From: Duganella sp. 1224
GTDB taxonomy: Bacteria; Pseudomonadota; Gammaproteobacteria; Burkholderiales; Burkholderiaceae_D
Assembly: GCF_013408245.1 (NCBI RefSeq)
Contig: NZ_JACBYS010000001.1
Span: forward strand, 2,046,001 to 2,110,000
DNA length: 64,000 nucleotides
Reading direction: 5' to 3'
The notes beneath the pieces were generated by a model. That model was not told where the DNA came from. It did no database searches and worked only from the letters and a program-made list of their open reading frames with translations. Shown one piece after another: positions 49,057-59,224 of this stretch (positions are counted from its first letter, which is position 1; each line of letters opens with the position of its first letter). The translations under genes were made by a program, and so were the position numbers.

Positions 49057-51293
49057 GCAAGGACATCACCCAAGCGCCCATCGACAGCCGCCGCCGCGCC
49101 ATGCTCAGCGCCGGCGCGCTGGTGCTGGGCTTTACGCTGCTGCCGCGCCGCGCGCTGGCGGAATTCAACGGCATGGGCGTGCCGCCCATCGCCAACAAGG
49201 ACCTGGCCGGCAGCCTGCAGCGCACGCCGATGCTGGACGCCTGGATCCGGATCGCGGCGGACGGCAAGGTCACGGTTTGCACCGGCAAGGTGGAACTGGG
49301 CACCGGCGTGCGCACCGCGCTGCTGCAGGTGGCCGCCGAACAGCTGGACGTGGCGCCCGCCGCCGTCCACTTCATCACCGGCGACACCAGCCTGACGCCG
49401 AACGAAGGCTTCACCGCCGGCAGTCACACCATGGCCGACAGCGGCACCGCCCTGCTCAACGCCGCCGCCCAGGTGCGCGCGCTGCTGGTGCAGGGCGCCG
49501 CCGCGCAATGGAAGCTTGATGCCGCCACCCTCAAGACGGCCGACGGCAAGGTCACCGCGCCGGACGGCCGCGCCATGCATTACGGCGAGGCGGTGCGCGG
49601 CGTCGACCTGCACCGCGCCGCGCAGGTCAAGTCGCCGCTCAAGAACGTCAACGACTACACGCTGATCGGGCATTCGCTGCCGCGCGTGGACATACCCGCC
49701 AAGCTGACCGGCGGCGCCGCCTACGTGCAGGACATGCGCATGCCCGGCATGGTGCACGCGCGCGTGGTCCGTCCGCCTGCCTACGGCGCGCGCCTGCTGT
49801 CGGCGGACACCGCCGGCGTGGCGCGCATGCCCGGCGTGCTGAAAGTCCACGTGGACGGCAACTACCTGGCCGTCATCGCCGGCGACGAATGGCAGGCGGT
49901 GCAAGCCATGCGCGCGCTGTACGCCAGCGCCAGATGGCAGCATGGCCCGGCGCTGCCGGCGCCGGCCAACATCCACGCCACGCTGCGCGCCCTGCCGTCG
50001 CAGGACATCGTCATCGACGACCGCCGCGGTCCGGCGCCGGCCGCCGCGCTGACGCTCAAGCGCCGCTACACCAAGCAGTACGTGCTGCATGGCTCGATCG
50101 GCCCTTCATGCTCGGTGGCCTTGCTGGAGCAAGGGAAGATGACGGTGTGGACCCACACGCAAGGGGTCTACCCGCTGCGCGCCGCGCTGGCGGAAATGCT
50201 GTCGATGAAACTGGACGAGGTGCGCTGCGTGCACACGGAAAGCGCCGGCTGCTATGGCCAGAACGGCGCCGACGACGTGGCGGCCGACGCCGCCCTGCTG
50301 GCGCGCGCCATGCCGGGCCGTCCGGTGCGGGTGCAACTGATGCGCGACCAGGAAAACCAGTGGGAACCCTACGCGCCGGCGATGAGCACCCAGCTGGCGG
50401 CATCGCTCGACGCCGACGGCAAAATCTGCGACTGGCAGTATGAATTGTGGAGCGGCTCGCACAACGAACGTCCCGGCAACGCCGGCAAGCTGATACCGGC
50501 ACAACTGCTGGCCAAGCCATTCATTCCCAGCCCGTCGCAGCCGATGCCGATGCCGGAGGGCGGCGGCGACCGCAACGCCATCCCGCTGTACACGCTGCCC
50601 AAGGCGAAAGTCGTCAACCACTTCCTGCCGGTGACGCCGCTGCGCACATCGGCCATGCGTTCGCTGGGCGCGCACATCAACCTGTTCGCCATCGAAGGCA
50701 TGATGGACGAACTGGCGGCGGCCGCGCAGGTGGACCCGGTGGCGTTCCGCCTGCGGCACCTGGACGATCCGCGCGGGCGCGAGGTGATCGAACGCGCCGC
50801 CAGCCAGTTCGGCTGGAGCCAGCGCAAGCGCCGCCGCGACCACGGCTTCGGCTTCGCCTTCGGCCAGTACAAGAACATCATGGCCTACGTGGCGCTGGCG
50901 GTGGAGATCCGCGTCGAGCGCAGCACCGGCGCGGTGCATATCGTGCGCGTGACGGCGGCGGTGGATTGCGGCCAGGGCGTCAGCCCGGACGGCATCCGCA
51001 ACCAGATCGAAGGCGGCATCCTGCAGTCATCCAGCTGGACGCTGTACGAACAGCTGCAGTTCACGCCGGACGGCATCACCAGCGTGGACTGGGCCAGCTA
51101 TCCGATCATGCGCTATTCGAACGTGCCGCAAAAGGTGGACGTGATCCTGATTGATCGCCCCGGCGCGCCCTTCCTCGGTGTGGCCGAGGCGGCGCAGGGG
51201 CCGATGGCCGGCGCATTGGGCAACGCGCTGGCCGACGCCACCGGCAAGCGCTGGTTCGACCTGCCGCTGGCCGGACCGCAATTAATGCGCTAG
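49053..51293 (+). CDS. Molybdopterin-binding catalytic subunit, xanthine dehydrogenase family (IorB/AldH-like)
   Basis: The 746-residue protein starts with a Tat signal (DSRRRAMLSAGALVLGFTLL), indicating folded export to the periplasm. Cofactor-loop sequences are GKVELGTGVRTALLQVAAEQ near 80, the repeated molybdopterin contacts around GSIGPSCSVALLE, and the C-terminal GVAEAAQGPMAGALGNALAD whose Glu is the family's catalytic base. The organisation with a three-heme cytochrome matches membrane-associated aldehyde dehydrogenases and isoquinoline or nicotinate hydroxylases. The substrate is unresolved. The 3' end overlaps the convergent LysR gene by 12 bp. Confidence 0.92.
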   Translation: MSKDITQAPIDSRRRAMLSAGALVLGFTLLPRRALAEFNGMGVPPIANKDLAGSLQRTPMLDAWIRIAADGKVTVCTGKVELGTGVRTALLQVAAEQLDVAPAAVHFITGDTSLTPNEGFTAGSHTMADSGTALLNAAAQVRALLVQGAAAQWKLDAATLKTADGKVTAPDGRAMHYGEAVRGVDLHRAAQVKSPLKNVNDYTLIGHSLPRVDIPAKLTGGAAYVQDMRMPGMVHARVVRPPAYGARLLSADTAGVARMPGVLKVHVDGNYLAVIAGDEWQAVQAMRALYASARWQHGPALPAPANIHATLRALPSQDIVIDDRRGPAPAAALTLKRRYTKQYVLHGSIGPSCSVALLEQGKMTVWTHTQGVYPLRAALAEMLSMKLDEVRCVHTESAGCYGQNGADDVAADAALLARAMPGRPVRVQLMRDQENQWEPYAPAMSTQLAASLDADGKICDWQYELWSGSHNERPGNAGKLIPAQLLAKPFIPSPSQPMPMPEGGGDRNAIPLYTLPKAKVVNHFLPVTPLRTSAMRSLGAHINLFAIEGMMDELAAAAQVDPVAFRLRHLDDPRGREVIERAASQFGWSQRKRRRDHGFGFAFGQYKNIMAYVALAVEIRVERSTGAVHIVRVTAAVDCGQGVSPDGIRNQIEGGILQSSSWTLYEQLQFTPDGITSVDWASYPIMRYSNVPQKVDVILIDRPGAPFLGVAEAAQGPMAGALGNALADATGKRWFDLPLAGPQLMR

Positions 51294-52166
51294 CAGGCCT
51301 TCGACAAAGGCCGCAAACGCCCGCGCCTTGGCGCTGGCCTTGCGGCCGGAAGGGAATACGGCCCACAGGTCCATCGCCGGCAGCGTCCACCCGGGCAGCA
51401 CGCGCTGCACCTCGCCGCTGGCCAGCTCGGGACCGAACATCCATTCCGAGGCGACCGCGATGCCCATGTGCGCCAGCACCGCCGAGCGCACGCCCTCGGC
51501 CGCCGACACCCGCAGGCGGCCATTGAGCGCCACCTCTTCCTGCATCTCGCCGCACTGGAACAGGCAGGCGGTGCCGCTGCCGGCGCGGTTGTAGACGATC
51601 GCCCGGTGCCGCCCCAGGTCGGACGGATGCGCTGGCGTGCCGTGGCGCTGCAGATAGGCGGGCGTGGCCAGCACCGCGCGCGGACTGCGGCCGATGCGGC
51701 GCGCGGTCATGGCGGAGTCGCTCAACGCCCCCAGGCGCAGCGCCACATCGACGCCGCCTTCCAGCAAGTCGATGTTGCGGTCGTCCAGCACCACGTCCAG
51801 CGACAGTTGCGGATGCTGGTCGAGAAAGCGCTGCAGATGCGGCATCACGTGCAGCCGGGCGAAGGTCACCGGCGCCGACACCACCAGCTTGCCGTCCATG
51901 CCGGCGCTGGCGCCGCGCGCGCTGTTGTCCGCCTCGGCGGCGGCATCCAGCGCGCGCCGCGCGCCGCGGTAATAGGCCAACCCCGACTCGGTCGGCGTCA
52001 GCCCGCGATTGGAGCGCAGCAGCAGCTGCACGCCCAGATCGGCCTCCAGCTGGGCCACCACCTTGGACACGCTGGGCTGGCCGACGTTGAGCAGGCGGGC
52101 CGCGCCCGAGAACGAGCCTGCCTCCACCACGCTGACCAGCGTTTCCATCGCCTGCCACCGGTTCAT
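51282..52166 (-). CDS. LysR-family transcriptional regulator
   Basis: The 294-residue protein has the LysR helix-turn-helix (WQAMETLVSVVEAGSFSGAA, then LLNVGQPSVSKVVAQLEADLG) and an effector domain with LVVSAPVTFARLHVMPHLQ. It starts 4 bp after the stop of the old yellow enzyme gene and in the same direction, so it is probably cotranscribed with it and may regulate it or the convergent molybdenum hydroxylase operon. The ATG at 52166 was chosen because the helix-turn-helix begins there; the longer open frame adds 46 unrelated residues. Confidence 0.9.
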   Translation of the reverse strand: MNRWQAMETLVSVVEAGSFSGAARLLNVGQPSVSKVVAQLEADLGVQLLLRSNRGLTPTESGLAYYRGARRALDAAAEADNSARGASAGMDGKLVVSAPVTFARLHVMPHLQRFLDQHPQLSLDVVLDDRNIDLLEGGVDVALRLGALSDSAMTARRIGRSPRAVLATPAYLQRHGTPAHPSDLGRHRAIVYNRAGSGTACLFQCGEMQEEVALNGRLRVSAAEGVRSAVLAHMGIAVASEWMFGPELASGEVQRVLPGWTLPAMDLWAVFPSGRKASAKARAFAAFVEGLLAH

Positions 52167-52170
52167 GGCA

Positions 52171-53265
52171 TCAGCCCAGCGCCGGATAGTCGGTGTAGCC
52201 GCGCTCCGTGCCGCCGTAGAAGGAGAACGGGTCCGGCTGCGCGTACGGGCCGCCGGCGGCGATGCGCGCCACCAGGTCGGGATTGGACACATACTGGCGG
52301 CCAAACGCCACCATGTCGGCCCGGCCCTGCTGCACCAGCTGGCGCGCGTCTTCCGGCGTCAGGCCGGCGTTGGCGATCAACACGCCGTGGTAGTTGGTGC
52401 GGACCAGGTCCAGGATCTTCGGCATGTCCGGCACGCCGCCCCAGGCGTTGGTGTCGGCGCCGTGGATATAACCGATGCCGTAGCCATCCAGCATGCGCGC
52501 CACGTAGCTGTACGTTGCCGCGACGTCGGGATCGGTGGCGTTGTTATACGCCGCGTACGGCGAAATGCGCACGCCGATCCGCTCTTTCGGGAACACCGTC
52601 AGCACCGCCTCGATCACCAGCCGCAGGAAGCGCGCGCGGTTCTCCACGCTGCCGCCGAATTCGTCGTCGCGGCGATTGACCACCGGCGACAGGAACTGTT
52701 GTGGCAGATAGCCGTTGGCCGCGTGGATCTCCACCCCATCCAGGCCCGCGCGCTTCGCGTTTTCCGCGCCGACGCGAAACTCCTCGATGGCGGCGTACAC
52801 TTCCGCGTTGCTCATGGCGCGCGACGGCGACGCGTAGATGCGGGTGTAGTAGCCGTTGCGCAGCGCGCCGTACACCTGCAGCAGGCCCAGATCGTCGTTA
52901 TAGCCCGATGGCGACAGCGGCTCGGCGCCCTTCAGCAGCGCATACGAGCTGACGCGGCCACTGTGCCACAGCTGCATGAACATCTTGCCGCCGGCGGCAT
53001 GCACCTGTTCCGTCACGCGGCGCCAACCGGCCACCTGGGCGTCGTTGTAGATGGCCGGCGCCAGTTCGAAGGCGGCGGAATGGGGCGAGACGTTGGTGGC
53101 CTCGGTGATGATCAGGCCCGCCGTGGCGCGCTGCGCGTAGTATTCGGCGTTGAGCGCGACCGGCACGCCGTCCGCGCCGGCGCGGGCGCGCGTGATCGGC
53201 GCCATGGCGATGCGGTTGGTGAAGGTCAGGTCGCCGATCTGGATGGGTTGCAGCAGCTGGTTCAT
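52171..53265 (-). CDS. Old yellow enzyme-type alkene reductase
   Basis: The 364-residue FMN protein is an NAD(P)H-dependent ene-reductase of the NemA/OYE class, acting on activated alkenes, nitro compounds and similar electrophiles in the cytoplasm. Signatures are NRIAMAPITRARAG near residue 18, MFMQLWHSGRVSS at about 95, the substrate-binding EIHAANGYLPQQFLSP at about 175 (with the Asn in place of the second His seen in some relatives), and VAFGRQYVSNPDL near the end. The LysR gene follows after 4 bp. Upstream is a 215-bp gap to the divergent TehA gene. Confidence 0.93.
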   Translation of the reverse strand: MNQLLQPIQIGDLTFTNRIAMAPITRARAGADGVPVALNAEYYAQRATAGLIITEATNVSPHSAAFELAPAIYNDAQVAGWRRVTEQVHAAGGKMFMQLWHSGRVSSYALLKGAEPLSPSGYNDDLGLLQVYGALRNGYYTRIYASPSRAMSNAEVYAAIEEFRVGAENAKRAGLDGVEIHAANGYLPQQFLSPVVNRRDDEFGGSVENRARFLRLVIEAVLTVFPKERIGVRISPYAAYNNATDPDVAATYSYVARMLDGYGIGYIHGADTNAWGGVPDMPKILDLVRTNYHGVLIANAGLTPEDARQLVQQGRADMVAFGRQYVSNPDLVARIAAGGPYAQPDPFSFYGGTERGYTDYPALG

Positions 53266-53480
53266 TTTAGTGACTCCGGTGAGTGGTAGATGACGCCACT
53301 GTATCGCCGCCGCCGGCCGGCGATAAGACGACGCGGCTCATCAACACTTTTGCGTCCTGCGCAAAGACCGGGCGAAGGCCGGATTTGGTGCTACATTGGC
53401 AGGATTCGATCCTTCAGACCGATTTATGCCGCCGCCAGGGGCGCCTAAAATCGTCTCATCGATCACTTACCGCCACTATC

Positions 53481-54449
53481 ATGAAAACCAGACTGCTCCC
53501 CGCCTCCTTTTTCGCCCTGACCCTGGGGCTGGCCGAAACCGGCAACGCCTGGCGCTTCGCCCACCACCTGTGGGCGCTGCCGCCGCTGGCCGGCGAAGCG
53601 CTGCAAGCGCTGGCCGTGCTGTCCTTCCTGCTGTTTGGCGCGCTGTACGCGCACAAATGGCTGGCGCACCGCGCCGCCGCCGTCTCCGAAGTACGCGACC
53701 CGGTGCAGTCGTCGTTCCTGGCGCTGATACCGGAATCGCTGATCCTGGTGGCGCTGGCGCTGCAGCCGTACGCGGCGGACAGCGCCAGGCCGCTGTTCTG
53801 GATCGGCTCCGCCGCCAACCTGGCCTATGGCGCCTGGCGCCTGGCGGCGCACTGGAGCCGCCAGCGCGAGGCCGCGCAGATCGTGCCGCCGCTGTACCTG
53901 CCCTACACTGCCAGCGTGCTGGTGAACGCCCTCGCCGCCGGCATCTTCGGCTATACCGATTATGGCTGGATGCTGTTCGGCGCCGGCGGCATCTCGTGGC
54001 TGATACTCGATTCCGCCATCACCCACCAGCTGATGACCGGCGGCCTGGCCGACAAGACGCGCAACTTCATGGGCATCTACAGCGCGCCGCCGGTGGTTGC
54101 GCTGGTGGCCTACCAGGTGCTGGCCGGCGCCGGCGTCAACGCCGCCATCGCCTGCATCCTGGCCGGCTACGCGCTGTTCGTGTTCGCCGGCCTGGCGCTG
54201 GCCATGCCGTGGCTCGGACAACAGGATTTCGCACCGGGCTACTGGGCCTACACCTTCGGCCTCGCCACGCTGGGCCAGGGCCTGATGCTGATGGCCGGGC
54301 ACCATGACAGCGCGCTGCTGGAAAGCCTGGCCGCCGCGGTGTTCGCCGCCACCCTGCTGCTGGTGCTGTACGTGGCGTGGGGCTCGCTGCGCCTGCTGGC
54401 GCGCGGCAGCTACTTCCCGGCCGCGCCGGTGGTGGGGCGTCCATCGTGA
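53481..54449 (+). CDS. TehA/SLAC1-family anion channel or transporter
   Basis: The 322-residue protein has about ten transmembrane helices. The family phrase LGLAETGNAWRFAHH follows the first helix, and later segments (AYGAWRLAAHW, GYTDYGWMLFGAGGISWLI) fit the tellurite-resistance/dicarboxylate transporter (TDT) group. Members conduct small anions, and the tellurite phenotype is secondary in E. coli. The ATG at 53481 is the first reasonable start; the open frame extends 66 codons upstream without membrane character. The GlxA-type regulator gene overlaps its stop (GTGA). Confidence 0.85.
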   Translation: MKTRLLPASFFALTLGLAETGNAWRFAHHLWALPPLAGEALQALAVLSFLLFGALYAHKWLAHRAAAVSEVRDPVQSSFLALIPESLILVALALQPYAADSARPLFWIGSAANLAYGAWRLAAHWSRQREAAQIVPPLYLPYTASVLVNALAAGIFGYTDYGWMLFGAGGISWLILDSAITHQLMTGGLADKTRNFMGIYSAPPVVALVAYQVLAGAGVNAAIACILAGYALFVFAGLALAMPWLGQQDFAPGYWAYTFGLATLGQGLMLMAGHHDSALLESLAAAVFAATLLLVLYVAWGSLRLLARGSYFPAAPVVGRPS

Positions 54450-55408
54450 AAACGCTGGCGCTGGTGCTGTTCCCCGGCGTGCAGTCGCTGGACGTCTCGG
54501 GGCCGATGGATGTTTTCGCCGAGGCCAACGCCTTCCTGCCGCCGCAGCTGCACTATCAGCTGGTCACCATCGGCACCAGCGCCGCGCCGATCCGCGCCTC
54601 CAACGGCCAGCTGCTCGGCGCCGACCTGGCGCTCGACGCCGCCGGCACCGGCTACGACATCGTGCTGGTGGCCGGCGGGCCGCAGCTGTGGCGGCAGCAG
54701 GACGACGCCAGGCTGTCCGCGTGGCTGCGCGCGGTGGCGCAGAGCGTGCCGCGCTACGGCTCGATCTGCACCGGCGCCTACCTGCTGGGGCGCGCCGGCC
54801 TGCTGGACGGCAGGCGCGCCACCACGCACTGGAGCGACGCCGCCCGCCTGGCGGCGGAGTTCCCGCTGGCGCGGGTCGAGCGTGACCGCATCCACGTGCG
54901 CGACGGCGGGCTGGTCACCTCGGCCGGCGTCACCGCCGGCATCGACCTGGCGCTGGCGCTGGTGGCGGAAGACCATGGCCAGGCGGTCGCGCTGGCGGTG
55001 GCCAAGCGGCTGCTGGTGCTGGCGCAGCGCCAGGGCGGCCAGTCGCAATTCAGTCCCTATTTGTCGGAGGCGGCGGCGCCGGACACCCTGGCCACCGTGA
55101 TCCAGCGCCACGTGATGGACCACCTGGCGCAGCCGCTGTCGGTCGACCAGCTGGCCGGCGTGGCCGGCATGAGCACGCGCAGCTTTGCGCGCCAGTTCGT
55201 CAGGGAGATGGGCGTGACGCCGGCGGAATTCGTCCAGCGCGCCCGCGTGGACGCGGCGCGCAATCTGCTGGAGGGCAGCGAACTGGCGCTGAAGACCATC
55301 GCCTACCGCTGCGGCTTCGGCAGCCCGGCGCGCATGCGGCTGGTGTTTGCCCAGCGCTTCGGCGTGACGCCCAACCAGTACCGCGACAGCTTCCGCGTCG
55401 GCGGCTAG
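54446..55408 (+). CDS. GlxA-family AraC-type regulator with DJ-1/PfpI domain
   Basis: The 320-residue protein combines an N-terminal DJ-1/PfpI-like domain (LALVLFPGVQSLDVSGPMDV, then RYGSICTGAYLLGRAGLLDG, with Cys in SICTGA at the nucleophile elbow) with a C-terminal AraC double helix-turn-helix (PLSVDQLAGVAGMSTRSFARQF and LKTIAYRCGFGSPARMRLVF, residues 220-318). GlxA-type regulators often control amine or amino-acid catabolism. The start is taken as the GTG that overlaps the tehA stop, because the fold begins at its second residue. The end overlaps the double hybrid kinase gene by 4 bp. Confidence 0.9.
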   Translation: MKTLALVLFPGVQSLDVSGPMDVFAEANAFLPPQLHYQLVTIGTSAAPIRASNGQLLGADLALDAAGTGYDIVLVAGGPQLWRQQDDARLSAWLRAVAQSVPRYGSICTGAYLLGRAGLLDGRRATTHWSDAARLAAEFPLARVERDRIHVRDGGLVTSAGVTAGIDLALALVAEDHGQAVALAVAKRLLVLAQRQGGQSQFSPYLSEAAAPDTLATVIQRHVMDHLAQPLSVDQLAGVAGMSTRSFARQFVREMGVTPAEFVQRARVDAARNLLEGSELALKTIAYRCGFGSPARMRLVFAQRFGVTPNQYRDSFRVGG

Positions 55409-58400
55409 GCCACGCGCGCGCCCTGCAGCAGCTCATCCAGGCGGGCCAGGTCCAGCGGCTTGGTCAGATGGCGCTCGAAACCGGCATCATGGGCCTTCTG
55501 CCGGTCCGCGTCCTGGCCATAGCCGGTGACGGCGAACAGCCGCAGCGCGCCGGCGCCGGGCTGCTCGCGCAGGCGCAGCGCCAGCTCATAGCCGTCCATG
55601 CCGGGCAAGCCGATGTCCAGCAGGCCGACCTGCGGACGGAAGCGCGGCGCCTCCGCCAGCGCCGCCGGCGCGCTGTACACCACCTTGACGGTGTGGCCCA
55701 GCAGCTCCAGGCCCTCGCCCAGCGCCCGCGCCGCGTCCTCGTTGTCGTCCACCACCAGTATCGCCAGCCCGCCCGGCGGCACGGCCACGGCGGCAGCCGC
55801 CGCGCCGGCGGGCACGCCAGCCAGCTCCTGTCCCTGCCAGGCCGGCATGCGCACCGTGAACGTGCTGCCGCATCCCGGACCGTCGCTGGCCGCCGCCACG
55901 CTGCCGCCGTGCAGCGCCATCATGCTGCGCGCGATCGCCAGCCCCAGTCCCAGCCCGCCCTGCGAGCGGCTCAGCGCCTGGCGCGCCTGCGTGAAGCGGT
56001 CGAACACCACGCCGATCATCTCCGGCGCGATGCCGATGCCATTGTCGCGCACCTCCACCACCACCTCGCCGCCGTCGCGCCGCGCCGTCACCGACAGGCG
56101 GCCGCCCGCCTCCGTGTACTTGGCGGCGTTGGTCAGCAGGTTGGCCAGCACCTGGGCGCAGCGCACCGGGTCGGCCTGCACCGCCAGCCCGGAGGACGGC
56201 ACCTCCAGCGTCAGCACATGGCGCTTTTGCTCGATCAGCGGACTGGCGGTTTCGATGGCGCGCGCGATCACGTCCGCCATCTCCAGCACCTGGCGGCTGA
56301 GCTGTATCTTCCCTTCGGCCACGCGCGACACGTCCAGCAGGTCATCCACCAGCGCCACCAAATGGTTGGTCTGGCGCTCGATGACGGCGCGCTCCTTGAC
56401 GGCGAAGTCGCCGCCGCGCATGCGCATCAGCTGCAGCGCGGTGACGATGGGCGCCAGCGGATTGCGCAGCTCGTGGCCCAGCATGGCGAGGAATTCGTCC
56501 TTGGCGCGGTTGGCCGCCTCCGCCGCGCGCTTGGCGCTGGCCAGTTCGGTCACCTCGAACGCCACCACCGCCACGCCGTACGGCCTGTCGTCATCGTCCA
56601 GCAGCGGCTGATAGACGAAATCGAACCAGCACTCGCTCGGTTCCTGGTCCGGCGCGCGCCGCAGGGATATTTGCAGCGAGCGCCCGACGTACGGCTGGCC
56701 GCTGTGCAGCACGCCGTCCAGCAGCTCGTAGATGCCCTGCGACGCCAACTCCGGGAAGGCCTGGCGTATCGTCAGCCCGATCAGCGGGCGCGGGCCGACC
56801 ATCCGCTGGTAATAGTCGTTGGCCTGCTCGAACACGTGTTCCGGCCCGCTGAGGATGCAGATCGCCACCGGCGCCTGACTGAACACGCTTTGCAGGCGGC
56901 GCGTGGTCGCCGCCTCTACCAGGCGCACGCGCTGGCGCAGCCGCAGCACCTCGATGCGGGCCGCCAGCTCGCGCGCGGAAAACGGCTTGACCAGGTAGTC
57001 GTCGGCGCCGGCCTGCAGGCCTTCCAGCCGCGCCTCTTCGCCGGCGCGGGCCGACAGCAGCATGAAGGGGATGTCGCGCGTGGCCGGTTGCGCGCGCAAC
57101 GCGGCCAGCAGGCCAAAGCCGTCCAGCTGCGGCATCATCACGTCGGACAGGATCAGGTCCGGCGCATGGCGCGCGACAGCGGCCAGCGCCTCGACGCCGT
57201 TGTTGCAGACCTCCACCTGCCACTGCCCGCGCAACAGCCGTTGCAGATAGTCGCGCATGTCGGCGTTGTCGTCCACCACCAGCAGGCGGCCATGGCTGGC
57301 CTGGTCGGGCGCCGGCGCCGGCTGCTGCTGCACCCAGCCTTCCGCCTCGCTCACGTAGGCCTCGGCGGCGGCGGACAGCGGCGGCGCAGCCGCTGGCGCC
57401 GCATCCACCTGCGCCGCCGGCAGGTGGGCGCAGCCCAGCGGCACGGTCACGCGGAACAGGCTGCCGCGTCCCGGCTCGCTCTCGACGCCGATCTGGCCGC
57501 CATGCAGCGCCACCAGGTCGTGCACCAGCGCCAGGCCGATGCCGGAACCCTCGTGGGTGCGCGAGCGCGCGCCCTCGACGCGATGGAAGCGGTCGAACAG
57601 ATGCGCCAGCTGATCCCGCGCGATGCCGGTGCCGGTGTCGGCCACCTCCAGCCGCAGCTTGTCGCCGGCGATGTACTGGCGCACGCGGATCTCGCCTTCA
57701 AACGTGAACTTGAAGGCGTTGGACAGCAGGTTGAGGACGATCTTCTCCCACATGGCCGGATCGACGTAGACCTGCGCCACCAGCGGCCGGCAGTCGACCT
57801 CCAGCCGCATGCCGGCGCCTTCGATGGCGGAGCGGAAGCTGCTGGCCAGATCGCTGGTCAGCGTCACCAGGTCCGCCGCCACAAAGCGGGCCTGCGCGCG
57901 GCCGGCCTGCACGCGCGAGAACTCCAGCAGCGTGTTGACCAGCTTTTGCAGCCGCAGCGCGTTGCGCTGCATGAGTAGCAGGCGCTCGCGCTGCGCCGGC
58001 GGCAGCGGCGCAGCGTCGTCCTCCAGCGCGTCGCGCACGGGGCCCAGCAACAGCGTCAGCGGCGTGCGGAACTCGTGACTGACGTTGCTGAAGAACTGCG
58101 TCTTGGCCTGATCCAGCGCCGCCAGCTTGTCGGCGCGCAGGCGCTCGTCCTCGGCCGCCCGCGCCTGGCGGATGGCGTTGCCGGCCTGGGTGGCGATCAG
58201 TTCCAGGAAGCTGCGGTAGTCGGCGTCCAGCTTGCGCGCCGAACTCACGCCCAGCACCAGGGCGCCCACCGCGCCGGCCGCGCCGCTGCCCTGCAGCGGC
58301 AGCACCAGCGCCTCGCGCAACGGTTGCTGCGCCAGCCCGACCGGCAGCCCGGCGGGCGCGCCGGTGGCCAGCGCCACCGTCCGCGGCGCGCCGCCGGCGA

Positions 58401-59118
58401 TGACCGCGTCGACCGCGAACAACGCGCCGGCATCGTCGATATCGCCATGGGTGGCGTGCAGCAGCTGCGCCGGGCCAGTGTCGCCGGCCAGGTAGAGCTG
58501 CGCGAACGGCACGTCGTCCGGGTTGTCGGCGATGGTGGCCAGCGCGATGGCGCAGGCGCCCTGCACGGTTTTTTCCTGCAACGTGCGCGCGCTCAGGTCG
58601 GACAGCGTGCGCATGCGGCGCGCGTTCAGATAGCGGGTGGTCACGTCCAGATTGGCGCAGAACAGGCCCGCCACCGCGCCCGATTCGTCGCGCACCGGGC
58701 TATACGAAAAGGCGTAGAACGTCTCTTCCAGAAAATCGCCGCGCCGCATGAACAGCCGCACGTTGTCGGCCATGGTCGACTCGCCCTGGGTGAACACGCG
58801 GTCGGCCAGCGGCCCGCAGATGTCCCAGATCTCGGCCCACACCTCGGCCGCCGGCCGCCCCAGCGCCCACGGATGCTTGGCCATGCTGAGCACATCGATG
58901 TAGGCGTCGTTGTATAAAAACGTCACCTGCTCGCCCCAGCCCATCCACATCGGCTGCGGCGAATTGAGCATCAGGTTGATCACCGTCTTCAGGCTATGCG
59001 GCCAGCCGGCGATGGGGCCGAGCGGCGTGCGCTCCCACTCGTGCGCCCAGATGCGCGCGCCCAGCTCTCCGGGAGCACTCAGAAACAGGGGAATGCCTGC
59101 GGTCGGCGGCGTGGACAT
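55405..59118 (-). CDS. Double hybrid histidine kinase (PAS-GAF-kinase-receiver-PAS-kinase-receiver)
   Basis: The 1237-residue soluble protein holds two complete kinase cores. The first half has a PAS-like module with [18 protein letters not shown] (27-44), a GAF-like region (about 170-320), HisKA His348 ([11 protein letters not shown]), HATPase_c (to 560) and a receiver with Asp659. The second half has PAS (about 740-860), HisKA His882 ([11 protein letters not shown]), HATPase_c and a receiver with Asp1168. Intramolecular or dimer phosphorelay is expected. The N-terminal module matches that of the kinase at 22910-25762. The start is uncertain between 59118 and 59127 (no ribosome site at either). 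It is divergent from lhr. Confidence 0.9.
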   Translation of the reverse strand: MSTPPTAGIPLFLSAPGELGARIWAHEWERTPLGPIAGWPHSLKTVINLMLNSPQPMWMGWGEQVTFLYNDAYIDVLSMAKHPWALGRPAAEVWAEIWDICGPLADRVFTQGESTMADNVRLFMRRGDFLEETFYAFSYSPVRDESGAVAGLFCANLDVTTRYLNARRMRTLSDLSARTLQEKTVQGACAIALATIADNPDDVPFAQLYLAGDTGPAQLLHATHGDIDDAGALFAVDAVIAGGAPRTVALATGAPAGLPVGLAQQPLREALVLPLQGSGAAGAVGALVLGVSSARKLDADYRSFLELIATQAGNAIRQARAAEDERLRADKLAALDQAKTQFFSNVSHEFRTPLTLLLGPVRDALEDDAAPLPPAQRERLLLMQRNALRLQKLVNTLLEFSRVQAGRAQARFVAADLVTLTSDLASSFRSAIEGAGMRLEVDCRPLVAQVYVDPAMWEKIVLNLLSNAFKFTFEGEIRVRQYIAGDKLRLEVADTGTGIARDQLAHLFDRFHRVEGARSRTHEGSGIGLALVHDLVALHGGQIGVESEPGRGSLFRVTVPLGCAHLPAAQVDAAPAAAPPLSAAAEAYVSEAEGWVQQQPAPAPDQASHGRLLVVDDNADMRDYLQRLLRGQWQVEVCNNGVEALAAVARHAPDLILSDVMMPQLDGFGLLAALRAQPATRDIPFMLLSARAGEEARLEGLQAGADDYLVKPFSARELAARIEVLRLRQRVRLVEAATTRRLQSVFSQAPVAICILSGPEHVFEQANDYYQRMVGPRPLIGLTIRQAFPELASQGIYELLDGVLHSGQPYVGRSLQISLRRAPDQEPSECWFDFVYQPLLDDDDRPYGVAVVAFEVTELASAKRAAEAANRAKDEFLAMLGHELRNPLAPIVTALQLMRMRGGDFAVKERAVIERQTNHLVALVDDLLDVSRVAEGKIQLSRQVLEMADVIARAIETASPLIEQKRHVLTLEVPSSGLAVQADPVRCAQVLANLLTNAAKYTEAGGRLSVTARRDGGEVVVEVRDNGIGIAPEMIGVVFDRFTQARQALSRSQGGLGLGLAIARSMMALHGGSVAAASDGPGCGSTFTVRMPAWQGQELAGVPAGAAAAAVAVPPGGLAILVVDDNEDAARALGEGLELLGHTVKVVYSAPAALAEAPRFRPQVGLLDIGLPGMDGYELALRLREQPGAGALRLFAVTGYGQDADRQKAHDAGFERHLTKPLDLARLDELLQGARVA

Positions 59119-59224
59119 GGGGGGCATCGGGCATTCATGATTTACAATGTTTGCGAGCTTATCATGCCGCGGGCGCGGCCAGCGCGTGGTTGACTTTGGC
59201 GCGCCCGCCCCCATCATCGTGCTT

